Positions 1 to 7,760 of a stretch of DNA of 21,098 nucleotides are shown in pieces; positions within the stretch are counted from its first letter, which is position 1, and every line of letters starts with the position of its first letter. Source of the stretch: HRBIN23 sp046294495 (GTDB lineage: Bacteria; Chloroflexota; Dehalococcoidia; Lucifugimonadales; HRBIN23); NCBI GenBank assembly GCA_046294495.1, contig JBKBKV010000031.1, positions 1 through 21,098 on the forward strand. The letters run 5' to 3'. The notes below the pieces were generated by a model, which saw only the letters and a list, made by a program, of their open reading frames with translations, ran no database searches and had not been told where the DNA came from. The position numbers and the translations under genes are program-made.

Positions 1-19
1 AGCCCTACGCTACGAGTAG
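1..19 (+). CDS. possible 3' end of a gene entering from the left edge
   Basis: In frame 2 the first bases read Ala-Leu-Arg-Tyr-Glu and then TAG at 17-19. A strong hairpin with a T-rich tail on the plus strand starts four bases later, so a plus-strand gene ending here would make sense of that terminator. Only five codons are visible, so no product can be named and the call rests on the terminator position alone. Confidence 0.3.
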
Positions 20-22
20 AAG

Positions 23-57
23 AGGGGGAGGGGGATAAGCCCTCCCCCTTTTCTGTT
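23..57. terminator. bidirectional intrinsic terminator
   Basis: A perfect 10-bp inverted repeat (AGGGGGAGGG at 23-32, CCCTCCCCCT at 40-49) encloses a 7-nt loop and is followed by TTTTCTGTT on the plus strand. On the minus strand it begins seven bases after the stop codon of the fumarylacetoacetase-fold gene and is followed by a moderately pyrimidine-rich tract. It therefore probably ends both that gene and a convergent gene from the left. Confidence 0.8.
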
Positions 58-973
58 ATCTGCGGGCCGCCGCCACCACCCTACGGGCAAACTCTGTGTC
101 TATGGCCTTGGGCCAGGAGCGCTTCAAGGGGTCGCTCACCTTCACGGAGAAGCGCCCAATGCGCTCAATCTCTATGGTTACCGTCTCCCCATCCTGCACC
201 GGGCCGATGCCCTGGTGGTTGGTGCCGGTGGCGATAACATCCCCTGGCTCCAGGGTGCAGACCCAGGAGGCGAAGGCGATGAGCTCAGGGATCTTGTGGG
301 CCATGTCGCTGGTGTTATAGTCGTGGCGGGGCTGGTCGTCCACCCACAGGCGGATTTGCAGGTTGTGGGGGTCGGGCACCTCATCAGCGGTAACGATCCA
401 TGGCCCCATGGGGCCGAAGGTATCCCAACACTTGCCCAGGAAGAAACTGGTGCGCCCCTCAGGGTTCAGCCCACGGGCTGAGATGTCCATAAAGCAGGTG
501 TAGCCAAACACATAGTCCATAGCCCTCTCTTCAGGCACTTTAGAAGCGCGCTTACCGATGACCACCGCCAGTTCCGCCTCGTGGTGGAAAACTGTGGCTT
601 TGGCGTCTGGCAAAACCACGGTGTCCCCCGGCCCGATTACCGAGGTGGATGCTTTAATGAAGCAGTCCTTTTCAGCCGGGGGGCGCTGGCCGAACTCCAG
701 GTAGTTCACAGCAGCGCAGAGGAGTTTACTGGGGCGGGGCAGGGGTGCGCGCAGGCGCGCCTGGTCCACAGGGATACCGCGTTGTGGGGAGGCCTGGGCG
801 CGGCGCAGGTGGGCCTCCAGTTGGGAGCGCCGCTGGGGAAACTCGGCGATGAGCCGCGCCATCCGTTCTTGGGCGCGATAAGGGTCTCGGGTGCCTGGGG
901 CACCTGGTATGGGAAAGACCCGGTCTTGCACAACAATGGCAGGGCGAAAGTCGTTGAATAAGGCTAGGCGCAA
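56..973 (-). CDS. fumarylacetoacetate hydrolase (FAH) family protein
   Basis: The 305-residue protein has a short N-terminal domain followed by the FAH/2-hydroxyhepta-2,4-diene-1,7-dioate isomerase fold from about residue 80. Visible metal ligands are Glu132 and Glu134 (in HHEAELAVVIG) and Asp163 (in GYTCFMDISARG). Lys181 and the DTFGPMGPWI stretch line the active site. Family members hydrolyse or decarboxylate beta-diketo acids such as acylpyruvates and fumarylacetoacetate in aromatic or sugar-acid breakdown; the substrate here cannot be read from sequence. The start is TTG, chosen because a near-ideal AAGGAGGT lies just upstream and the N-terminus fits the family. It lies 22 bp downstream of purA on the same strand, so it is probably the second gene of that transcript, without an obvious functional link. 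Confidence 0.9.
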   Translation of the reverse strand: MRLALFNDFRPAIVVQDRVFPIPGAPGTRDPYRAQERMARLIAEFPQRRSQLEAHLRRAQASPQRGIPVDQARLRAPLPRPSKLLCAAVNYLEFGQRPPAEKDCFIKASTSVIGPGDTVVLPDAKATVFHHEAELAVVIGKRASKVPEERAMDYVFGYTCFMDISARGLNPEGRTSFFLGKCWDTFGPMGPWIVTADEVPDPHNLQIRLWVDDQPRHDYNTSDMAHKIPELIAFASWVCTLEPGDVIATGTNHQGIGPVQDGETVTIEIERIGRFSVKVSDPLKRSWPKAIDTEFARRVVAAARR

Positions 974-995
974 GGCGACCTCCTTTTCTATTACC

Positions 996-2282
996 CTATG
1001 AGGGCAGTGTCTTGAGCTGGATCGTCTCGTGGCGGCGGGGGCCGGTGGAGATAATGCCCACCGCGCATCCCAGCAGTTCCTCCAATCGTCGGGTGTAGCG
1101 CTGAGCCTCGGGGGGCAGGTCCTCCCAACGGGTAAGGCCAGCGGTGGGCCTGTGCCAGCCCGGAAGGTCTTCGTAGATGGGGGTGCACTGTGACAAGATA
1201 GATGCGCTGCTGGGGAAATGGTCTATGGTCTTGCCATTTAGACGATAGGCGGTGCAGATGCGCACAGGGTGGAAGCCGTCCAGCACATCCAGGCGGGTCA
1301 GGACAGCCATGTTTACACCGTTTACAATTGCCGAGTATCGGGAGGCCACAGCGTCAAACCAGCCGCATCGGCGCGGGCGTCCTGTGGTGGTGCCGTATTC
1401 CCACGCCCGCTCCCGAATGGCGTCGCCTGTGGCATCGGTAAGTTCCGTGGGGAAGGGGCCGCCTCCCACGCGGGTGGTATATGCCTTGTAAACGCCCACG
1501 ACACCCTGGATGGCGCCAGGGGGAAGGCCGAGGCCGACGCACGCCCCCCCAACGGTGGGGTAGGACGAGGTAACGAAGGGGTATGTGCCGTGGTCCAGGT
1601 CTAATAGGGAGCCTTGGGCGCCTTCTAGGAGGATACGCTTCCCTTGGGCCAGGGCCTCCCGGATGGTAACCTCCACAGGGGCGATGAAGGGGCGCAGGCG
1701 CGCTGCCCAGTGGCGACACTGCTCATAAACGCTTTCCAGGGCGAAGGGCTGTGCTCCATAGACACGGGTGATAACGCGGTTCTTCTGCTCCAGGACAGAC
1801 TTCAAGCGGGGCAGTAGGGCCTCTAAATCCAGCAGGTCGCCCACGCGGATGCCCAAACGCCCGGCCTTGTCCACATAAGCGGGCCCCACTCCCTTGCCCG
1901 TTGTCCCAATGGCGCCACGCCCTCGTGCCTCCTCCTCCAGACGGTCTAGGAGAATGTGGTAGGGCATAATAAGATGGGCGCGGTCGCTAACCTGGAGACG
2001 GTTTACATCAACCCCCTGCTTCCGGAGGCCGTCTATCTCTTGCAGAAGCACCTCGGGGTCTACTACCACGCCGTTGCCGATGATGCAGGTAACCTGGGGC
2101 CAGAAGATGCCCGAAGGCACCAGGTGGAAGGCGAACTGGCCTTGTTCGTTCATCACCGTATGGCCTGCATTGTTCCCGCCGGAGTAACGGGCCACAATGT
2201 GCATATCCCGGGCAAGATAATCAACTACCTTCCCTTTCCCTTCGTCACCCCACTGGCCCCCAATCACGGCGTAGGCTGGCAT
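996..2282 (-). CDS. purA: adenylosuccinate synthase
   Basis: This cytoplasmic enzyme joins IMP and aspartate using GTP to give adenylosuccinate, the first committed step from IMP to AMP. The 428-residue length is normal for bacteria. The N-terminal GTP loop GGQWGDEGKGK (residues 8-18) carries catalytic Asp13, and His41 lies in the GHTV motif. The IMP-binding GTTGKGVGPAY stretch and the C-terminal TGRPRRCGWFD segment are intact. The ATG start follows a GGAGGG SD. It is divergent from the DUF4392 gene, with an 89-bp gap in which I find AT-rich elements near 2322-2336 but no confident -35/-10 pair. FAH follows closely downstream. Confidence 0.97.
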   Translation of the reverse strand: MPAYAVIGGQWGDEGKGKVVDYLARDMHIVARYSGGNNAGHTVMNEQGQFAFHLVPSGIFWPQVTCIIGNGVVVDPEVLLQEIDGLRKQGVDVNRLQVSDRAHLIMPYHILLDRLEEEARGRGAIGTTGKGVGPAYVDKAGRLGIRVGDLLDLEALLPRLKSVLEQKNRVITRVYGAQPFALESVYEQCRHWAARLRPFIAPVEVTIREALAQGKRILLEGAQGSLLDLDHGTYPFVTSSYPTVGGACVGLGLPPGAIQGVVGVYKAYTTRVGGGPFPTELTDATGDAIRERAWEYGTTTGRPRRCGWFDAVASRYSAIVNGVNMAVLTRLDVLDGFHPVRICTAYRLNGKTIDHFPSSASILSQCTPIYEDLPGWHRPTAGLTRWEDLPPEAQRYTRRLEELLGCAVGIISTGPRRHETIQLKTLPS

Positions 2283-2371
2283 AAACCCTCCTGCGTAGCG
2301 TCAACTCCCTGACACCTGGGGTATGATATCAAAAACAAGCCTGTGGGAAAAGCCCCCTGGGAGGTGTCCCC

Positions 2372-3250
2372 ATGAGCACCTCTTCCCTGGTGAGCATTGA
2401 GGATATAATCCTGGACAAGGACCGCCGGGGTGTGTCGGCCCTGCGCCCATATCTGCCCCTCCATTTCTGCACCCAGGCTGCTGCCTTTATCCTGACCTAC
2501 CCAGGCACTGCGTTCATCGCCACGGGGTTTTACATCCTATCGGCCGGGTCGCCTGAGACTGATGGCCCCCCTGGGGCGGTGGCGCTGGGCAATGCTTTGG
2601 AAGCCCTTGGCTTCAGGGTGATATATGTCTCCGACCGCTACTGTGTGCCCGTTCTCCAGGGCCTCGCATCACCCTCTGCAGAGGTGGTGGATTTCCCCAT
2701 CGCACCGGCCGATGAAAGCCAAAAGATAGCGCAAGACCTTCTTAGACGCTACCAACCCTCCCTTCTGATTTCTACCGAGCGGTGCGGCCTCACCCGCCAG
2801 GGGGTCTACCGCAATATGCGGGGCGTAGACATCACGCCCTACACCGCCCGGCTGGACTACCTGTTCCGAAGCCATTCGGCAACAGTTGGAGTGGGTGACG
2901 GTGGCAACGAGATAGGCATGGGCAAGGTAGCAGAGGTCATCCCCCTTATACCATCTCTCCCCAAGGACCCCGCCGCTACACCCACCACCCATCTGGTGAT
3001 CGCCAGCGTATCCAACTGGGGGTGTTATGGGCTGGTTGCGTCTCTCTCCCTGTTGACGAAGCGTAATCTTCTGCCTTCGCCGGATGAGGAGATGGAGCGC
3101 ATTCGTTACACGGTGCGCCTTGGGGCGGTGGACGGGATATCGGGGCTTCGGGAGCCTTCGGTGGACTCCTTCCCTCTGGAGGAGAACGGGGAGGTGGTGG
3201 CCCACCTGCATTGGCTGCTGGAGGCGCGGGGCGTTCCCCGTAAGGGCTAG
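2372..3250 (+). CDS. DUF4392 / D-glutamate cyclase-like protein
   Basis: The 292-residue soluble protein matches the DUF4392 family, the fold of the C-terminal part of vertebrate D-glutamate cyclase, which converts D-glutamate to 5-oxo-D-proline. The family hallmark GDGGNEIGMG is at about residues 175-184. An ISTERCG segment and an SNWGCYG segment are also typical. The ATG start is supported by GGGAGGTG upstream. The bacterial function is mostly inferred from the mitochondrial enzyme, so D-glutamate or another small acid as substrate is a family-level guess. It is transcribed alone between divergent purA and a convergent ricT-like gene, and its TAG stop overlaps that gene's stop on the other strand in a CTAG palindrome (3247-3250). 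Confidence 0.85.
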   Translation: MSTSSLVSIEDIILDKDRRGVSALRPYLPLHFCTQAAAFILTYPGTAFIATGFYILSAGSPETDGPPGAVALGNALEALGFRVIYVSDRYCVPVLQGLASPSAEVVDFPIAPADESQKIAQDLLRRYQPSLLISTERCGLTRQGVYRNMRGVDITPYTARLDYLFRSHSATVGVGDGGNEIGMGKVAEVIPLIPSLPKDPAATPTTHLVIASVSNWGCYGLVASLSLLTKRNLLPSPDEEMERIRYTVRLGAVDGISGLREPSVDSFPLEENGEVVAHLHWLLEARGVPRKG

Positions 3251-3510
3251 GGAGGGGCGCGGTTCTCCGCCGGCGCCACCGCGTGCAGGATAGGGGGCAG
3301 GGGCTCTTTGCCCTCCCAGTGAATCACCTGGCGAGGAGTGATAACTACGGTGCCCACAGTAGGGCCATGGGGCATCGCAACCACCACCTGTTCATCCACC
3401 TGTAGGTCTAGGTCACGGGGGTCGGCGAAGACAACCCTGCCTCCCCGCTGGAAGCGGACCCCCGCCACTCTATAGAGCACAACCCCGGCTACCATTGCCA
3501 CCTCTTTCAA
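3247..3510 (-). CDS. truncated RicT/PSP1-like protein, N-terminal part only
   Basis: The 87-residue ORF resembles the first part of RicT (YaaT, PSP1 family). YRVAGVRFQRGGRVVFADP is followed by a hydrophobic strand and by VGTVVITPRQV, the pattern that opens RicT proteins. Full-length members are about 270-300 residues, with a C-terminal PSP1 domain and cysteines that help hold iron-sulphur clusters in the RicA-F-T complex; all of that is absent here. It follows holB, the usual ricT neighbour. Its TTG start overlaps the holB TGA stop (TTGA); an ATG 15 bases later (3493-3495) is an alternative start. The stop is shared as CTAG with the convergent DUF4392 gene, so the gene seems to have been cut at that junction. 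It may be a remnant or a small stand-alone domain protein. Confidence 0.65.
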   Translation of the reverse strand: MKEVAMVAGVVLYRVAGVRFQRGGRVVFADPRDLDLQVDEQVVVAMPHGPTVGTVVITPRQVIHWEGKEPLPPILHAVAPAENRAPP

Positions 3511-4616
3511 GGGCTTGGGTAGGAGGATGCGGCCGGTAGGGTGAGACGGGGCAGGTGGAGCAAGGCATACTCCAGGGCGAGGGAGGGGTTCACATTGGCC
3601 TCCAGGTGCCAGCGCAGGGCCAGGAGCCTGCGCACAGCATCAGCCAGGTTGTCTACGGGGCACTGCTGGGCAAGGCCCTCCAGAGAGCGCACGGCATCGG
3701 TATTGACGACGCCCTGGGGGAAGCCAAGGCGTAGCAGGAGCAGGTCCCGCCACCACCAGGTCCACATCTCTATGGCGTCCAGCACCCAGGTGCGCTCCCG
3801 CCGCCAGCGGTCTGCCATCTGCTTGGCAAAAGTGAAGCGCTCCCGCAGGGGTGCCCCCGCCAGGTGTGCGAACTGCTCCAGCAGGCCCTCCCTCTCCTCC
3901 TGACGGAGGGGGTGTTCCCGCTGGCCTTTCTCCTCTTCTGTAACCTTTCCCAGGAAGCGCAAGGCCCATCCCAATCTCCCCTGGGCCAAACGGCTGGCCA
4001 GGTGGGCCTCCTCCGGGGTTGCTCCCCAGCGCTCCTGAAGGGCCTGGGCCAGTGCCTCTTGGGTGAGCAGACCCAGGCGCACCACCAAGCATCGGGAGCG
4101 CAGAGTGGGAAGGACGGCCTCTTCGTTGCAGGAGAGGAGAAGGAAGAGGGAGGGGCCCAGAGGCTCCTCGAGGGTCTTCAAGAGGGCATTGCCTGCCTCC
4201 TCGCTCAACTGCTCAGCACGGTCAACGATAATGGCACGGCGTCCGTGCAGGCGGGTTGTCAGATTGCAGAGAGCCGTCAGTCGGCGGATATCCCGGATGG
4301 AGATCTCCCTGCGCTGGACGCCATCCTGCACCCTTTTCACCTCCTCTTCGTCCAGAGGGTGGGCAAGGGCGAGGTAGATGAGGTCGGGGTGGGTGCGGGC
4401 CAGGGCAAGGCGGCAGGAGGTGCAGGCATCACAAGGCGGGGGGCCTAGCCCTTCCTGGGGGCCGGTGCAAAGGGCTGCCCTAGCCACCTCGCGGGCGAAG
4501 GTCTGTTTGCCTATACCCCCTGGGCCGACCAGAAGGTAGGCGTGGGCCAGGGTGCCCCCGGACAGCGCTCGTTGGAAGATGTCCAGGGCTTGCTTATGCC
4601 CTACTACCTGCCACAT
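3507..4616 (-). CDS. holB: DNA polymerase III delta' subunit
   Basis: This is a clamp-loader subunit (AAA+ family) that helps load the sliding clamp on primed DNA. The 369 residues start at ATG. Visible features are a P-loop GPGGIGKQT at 31-39, a zinc-binding set Cys50, Cys62, Cys65 and Cys68, a degenerate Walker B IIVDRAEQL at 129-137, NALLKTLEEP at 143-152, and the SRC motif at 174-176 typical of delta' and gamma. The C-terminal helical domain is present. It lies 8 bp after lysA and overlaps the ricT-like gene by 4 bases, so it is translated from the same message. It is one of only two genes here that end in TGA. Confidence 0.93.
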   Translation of the reverse strand: MWQVVGHKQALDIFQRALSGGTLAHAYLLVGPGGIGKQTFAREVARAALCTGPQEGLGPPPCDACTSCRLALARTHPDLIYLALAHPLDEEEVKRVQDGVQRREISIRDIRRLTALCNLTTRLHGRRAIIVDRAEQLSEEAGNALLKTLEEPLGPSLFLLLSCNEEAVLPTLRSRCLVVRLGLLTQEALAQALQERWGATPEEAHLASRLAQGRLGWALRFLGKVTEEEKGQREHPLRQEEREGLLEQFAHLAGAPLRERFTFAKQMADRWRRERTWVLDAIEMWTWWWRDLLLLRLGFPQGVVNTDAVRSLEGLAQQCPVDNLADAVRRLLALRWHLEANVNPSLALEYALLHLPRLTLPAASSYPSP

Positions 4617-4624
4617 GTCTTGCC

Positions 4625-5938
4625 CTAGGGGAAGGTGTCCAGGGCCATCATGTCCTGGGGCGTCTCCCGGCGACGAATGAGACTTGCAGTGCCCTGGCGC
4701 ACCAGGATAATGGCAGGACGCCCATTTAGGTTGTAGTTGCTGGCCATGGACGGGCAGTAGGCTCCGGCGGCGGGGAGGGCCACCAGGTCGCCCGGCTCTA
4801 GTGGGGGAAGCAGGACATCTCGTGCCAGGATGTCTCCCGATTCGCAGTATTTGCCGGCTATGGTAACGGTGGCGGTTGATGGCTCAAAGAGTTTGGTAAC
4901 GGCGATAGCTTCGTAACGGGCGCCGTAGAGGGCAGGGCGGATATTGTCACCCATACCCCCGTCCACTGCCACATAGGTGCGCACCCCTGGGATAGTCTTC
5001 ACGACACCAACCCGATAAAGGGCGATGGCGCTGGGACCTACAATGGCCCGCCCCGGCTCCACAATGAGGCGGGGCAGGGGCAGACGGTGGCGAGCACAGG
5101 CCTGCCGCAGGGCAGTGGCGATGGCATGGGCGTAGTCGGCAGGGGTTGGGGACCTCTGCTCTCGGGTGTAAGCGATGGCGAAGCCCCCGCCGGGGCTGAA
5201 CTCCTCCAGTGGTGCACCGCTCTGGACGGCGAAATCTACGGCGATGGCGATGGCACGGGCGTATGGCTCCACCTCAAAAATAGGTGAACCGAGGTGGAAG
5301 TGGATGCCCCTCATGGACAGGTGTGGGGAAGCCAATGCCTGGCGCACTGCCTGTTGGGCCTGCCCTCCCTCCAGGGGGAAGCCAAACTTGCTGTCCACTA
5401 CCCCAGTGGTGGTGTGAGCGTGGGTGTGGGGGTCCACCCCTGGGGTGATACGGAGGAGGATGGGTTGGACGGTGCCTTTCTGGGCAGCCAGGCGTTCCAG
5501 CAGGTCCAGTTCCTGAAAGTTGTCTACTACAAACCGCCCGATGCGGTAGTCTAGCGCGTCCTGCACCTCCTGGGGCGTCTTGTTGTTGCCGTGGAAGAAG
5601 ATATTTTCCGGGGGGAACTCCACGGCGCGGGCGACGGCCAGTTCGCCCCCCGATACAATGTCTAGCCCAAGGCCCTCCTCCTGGAAGAGGCGTGCTAGGA
5701 AGGGGCTGATGTAGGCCTTGCAGGCGTAGATGACCTGGCTGTTGGGGTAGGCAGAACGGAAGGCCTGTCGGAAGGCACGGCACTGGCGCCGGAGGGTCTC
5801 CTCGTCAAATATGTAGAGGGGCGTGCCAAAGCGCTGTGCCAAGTCGGCCACGTCGCACCCCCCGATGGCCAGATGCCCTTTGTCGGTGGCCTGTGCCGTG
5901 TGGGGCAGCAAGTGGCGCAGAGGTTCCAGGGCGTTCAA
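4625..5938 (-). CDS. lysA: diaminopimelate decarboxylase
   Basis: This PLP enzyme decarboxylates meso-diaminopimelate to L-lysine, the last step of lysine synthesis. Its 437 residues fit the fold-III family. PLP lysine Lys74 is in YACKAY, His215 in HFHLGSP, the phosphate-binding glycines are at 250-252, EPGR is at 294-297, Cys365-Glu366 lie in KYCESGD, and Tyr394 is in GAYCPSMASNYN. The start is TTG, preceded by GGAG right after the TAG of the upstream NYN gene; no in-frame ATG fits the conserved N-terminus. The 9-bp gap to the NYN gene and the 8-bp gap to holB indicate one operon. Confidence 0.95.
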   Translation of the reverse strand: MNALEPLRHLLPHTAQATDKGHLAIGGCDVADLAQRFGTPLYIFDEETLRRQCRAFRQAFRSAYPNSQVIYACKAYISPFLARLFQEEGLGLDIVSGGELAVARAVEFPPENIFFHGNNKTPQEVQDALDYRIGRFVVDNFQELDLLERLAAQKGTVQPILLRITPGVDPHTHAHTTTGVVDSKFGFPLEGGQAQQAVRQALASPHLSMRGIHFHLGSPIFEVEPYARAIAIAVDFAVQSGAPLEEFSPGGGFAIAYTREQRSPTPADYAHAIATALRQACARHRLPLPRLIVEPGRAIVGPSAIALYRVGVVKTIPGVRTYVAVDGGMGDNIRPALYGARYEAIAVTKLFEPSTATVTIAGKYCESGDILARDVLLPPLEPGDLVALPAAGAYCPSMASNYNLNGRPAIILVRQGTASLIRRRETPQDMMALDTFP

Positions 5939-5947
5939 CGCCGGCTC

Positions 5948-6688
5948 CTACGGGCCTATTTCTATTGGCTCTTCCTTGACGAGGAAGAGGTTCTCTACCC
6001 TAGGGTCGCGCCGGGCTAGCCCCTCATCTATCACCTGGTGCATGGGGACAGGGTAAATGGCGGTGCGCAGAAGGGCGCTGTCCACCCGGGTCTCGCGGAA
6101 GCGGCGGGTGCCGTCTTCCAGGGATTCCTCGTAGGCAAACTCCCAGGCCAAGAGGATAACACGCACCCCCAGGCTCTGGAGTTTGCGCACCAGGGGGACA
6201 AAATCGCCGTCGCAGGTGATGAGGGCGATAACATCCACCCGCCGCTGAACGGCCAGGTCGTAGGCCTCCAGGGCGAGCCACACATCTATCCCCGTCTCCC
6301 TGGGGCGTTCCCCCCGCTCCTCGCGGAGAAGGTAGTGGGGAGTGATGCCCTCGTTGATAAGCACTTCATCAAAGACCCTGTCGGACAGGAGACGGTTGCG
6401 GGCGCTGGCAGTAGCCGCCGAGAAACGACCCCGGAAGTAGCGCGCCTCGGTGATGAGGCAGAAGTCCACAGGGACCCGCTCCCTTTGGGCTACCAAGTAG
6501 CGGATGAACTCCTGCACCCCCCGCAATGAGAGGCGGCTGTGCCGGGGATGGCCAAACTTGTAGTAGTTGGAGACCTCCGAAAAATACCCGCCGTCGTAGA
6601 AGACTGCGATACGGGTGAAGTTCCCACCTGCGGGTGCTCCCCCAAGCGGCGACTCATTGCTTTCGGAATGTGTTATCTGATAGCCCAT
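5948..6688 (-). CDS. NYN-domain (LabA/DUF88-type) putative ribonuclease
   Basis: The 246-residue protein carries a NYN domain, a PIN-like metal-dependent nuclease fold, from about residue 25. The acidic residues expected for the active site are present: Asp32 (FYDGGY), Asp135 (GIDVWLALEAYD), and Asp160 and Asp162 (ITCDGDFVPLV). Related proteins act on RNA, but a specific target cannot be inferred. The first 24 residues are polar and outside the domain. The ATG start follows AGAGGG. The gene sits 33 bp after the MBL-fold gene and 9 bp before lysA. Pairing with an MBL-fold protein of a family that includes endoribonucleases hints at a role in RNA turnover, which is inference. Confidence 0.85.
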   Translation of the reverse strand: MGYQITHSESNESPLGGAPAGGNFTRIAVFYDGGYFSEVSNYYKFGHPRHSRLSLRGVQEFIRYLVAQRERVPVDFCLITEARYFRGRFSAATASARNRLLSDRVFDEVLINEGITPHYLLREERGERPRETGIDVWLALEAYDLAVQRRVDVIALITCDGDFVPLVRKLQSLGVRVILLAWEFAYEESLEDGTRRFRETRVDSALLRTAIYPVPMHQVIDEGLARRDPRVENLFLVKEEPIEIGP

Positions 6689-6721
6689 AATCCCTCTCTT
6701 CTGCAGTGCTGAAGTGTGGCT

Positions 6722-7558
6722 CTAGCGGAGCAGGCGGTAATGGTTGTCCTGGAGGGCCACACGGCCCTCCTTTTCCAGTTTAGCCAGGTGGGTGCGAAGT
6801 TGGTTGCGGGCCATGGTGTGCAGGCGAGGCTCTAGTTCTGGGTATACCTCCTCCCGCAAGGCGTCCAGGGTTTTGGGGGCGGTGCGCAGGGCGTCTACAA
6901 TCTGGGCCTCCCGCTCCAGGCGGTGTTGAATCAGTTCCTGGATCTTGGCCCGGGGGTTGCGCACCAGGGGGCCGTGCCCAGGGCAGATGACGGTTGGGGC
7001 ATACTCCAAGAGGGTGTGCAAGGTTTGTAAGTAAAGGGCCATATCCCCCTCGTCGGGGTTCACCACGGTGGTGCCCATCCCCAGAACGGTGTCCCCGGTG
7101 AAGAGGACGCCCTCAGGGCGAAGGAGCACCGAGAGGCTCCCTAGGGTGTGGCCGGGGGAATGGATGAACTCCACTTCTTTTCCGCCCAGGTCAAGGCGCT
7201 GGCCGTGTGCCGGGGTGTGATGGACACGCACACTCGCCCCCTGCCTCTCAATGGCCTGGTTTATGGCCGGCTTCTCGGCTGGAGCGGCGTAGATGGGCGC
7301 ACCGGTGGCCTGGGAGAGGGCCGCAGCCCCGCCCATGTGGTCCGGGTGGCGATGGGTGATGATGATAGCCGCCACGGGAGGCGGTTTGAGGGCATGGAGG
7401 TAGTCCAGACGGGCGCGGATGTGCTCGGGCTGGTTCCAACCTGTGTCTATCAGGGCGCTGTTGCGGGAGCCGACCACCACGTAAGAGTTGGGGGGGAAGA
7501 GGCCGGGGCCGGGGTTTTGCCCAACAGTAATAACATGAACGCCTGGCAAGATTTCCAT
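6722..7558 (-). CDS. MBL-fold metallo-hydrolase, LACTB2-like
   Basis: The 278-residue protein has the full metallo-beta-lactamase ligand set: His69, His71, Asp73 and His74 in THRHPDHMGG, His137 in GHTLGS, Asp156 in FTGDT and His195 in CPGHGP. A C-terminal winged-helix segment (about 220-278) matches the LACTB2-like architecture. Relatives include a mitochondrial endoribonuclease and thioester or lactone hydrolases, so the substrate is open. There is no signal peptide, so it is probably cytoplasmic. It is the first gene of the minus-strand operon MBL-NYN-lysA-holB-ricT-like and lies downstream of a promoter with a perfect TATAAT. Confidence 0.88.
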   Translation of the reverse strand: MEILPGVHVITVGQNPGPGLFPPNSYVVVGSRNSALIDTGWNQPEHIRARLDYLHALKPPPVAAIIITHRHPDHMGGAAALSQATGAPIYAAPAEKPAINQAIERQGASVRVHHTPAHGQRLDLGGKEVEFIHSPGHTLGSLSVLLRPEGVLFTGDTVLGMGTTVVNPDEGDMALYLQTLHTLLEYAPTVICPGHGPLVRNPRAKIQELIQHRLEREAQIVDALRTAPKTLDALREEVYPELEPRLHTMARNQLRTHLAKLEKEGRVALQDNHYRLLR

Positions 7559-7631
7559 TGCTTCCCTACCTCAAAAAGATCGGGGGTTCCTTCGGCTGTT
7601 GCACTACAGGTAACGCGCTGGAGTTACAGGG

Positions 7632-7663
7632 CTGTGCCACACTTCTCTATTATAATGGCACAG
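7632..7663. repeat. 8-bp inverted repeat flanking the TATAAT region
   Basis: CTGTGCCA at 7632-7639 and its exact reverse complement TGGCACAG at 7656-7663 enclose 16 bases that contain overlapping TATAAT boxes on both strands. A direct repeat CACAGTG (7659-7665 and 7668-7674, period 9) overlaps the right arm. This is the arrangement expected of an operator for a dimeric repressor between the divergent MBL operon and MFS gene. No regulator gene is adjacent, so binding is inferred only from symmetry. Confidence 0.4.
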
Positions 7664-7678
7664 TGCACACAGTGTAAG
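7649..7678 (-). promoter_or_regulatory. sigma-70-type promoter for the MBL-NYN-lysA-holB operon
   Basis: On the minus strand a CTTACA -35 (complement of 7673-7678, 4 of 6 consensus) is separated by 18 bases from a perfect TATAAT -10 (complement of 7649-7654). Transcription would start near 7642, about 85 bases upstream of the MBL start codon. The inverted repeat at 7632-7663 overlaps it. Confidence 0.5.
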
Positions 7679-7714
7679 GGGGGCGTTTCCGAAGCGGCCC
7701 TGGGTATCTTACCC

Positions 7715-7743
7715 TTGTTCTGGCCCCCGCGTTGGGTTAGGAT
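7715..7743 (+). promoter_or_regulatory. possible promoter for the MFS transporter gene
   Basis: TTGTTC (7715-7720), a 17-base spacer and TAGGAT (7738-7743) precede the start codon at 7761. The -10 hexamer is the same as in the promoter proposed upstream of the agmatinase-family gene. The leader would be only about 10 bases and would hold little more than the SD GAGGGGG. The -35 match is weak (3 of 6). Confidence 0.35.
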
Positions 7744-7760
7744 GGTGCCCAAGAGGGGGT

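Noticed and set aside
2669..3211. 180-codon antisense ORF under the DUF4392 gene, considered as the missing C-terminal part of RicT
   Set aside because: The translation has none of the RicT C-terminal features (no cysteine cluster of the expected pattern, no PSP1 core) and mirrors the codons of the plus-strand gene.
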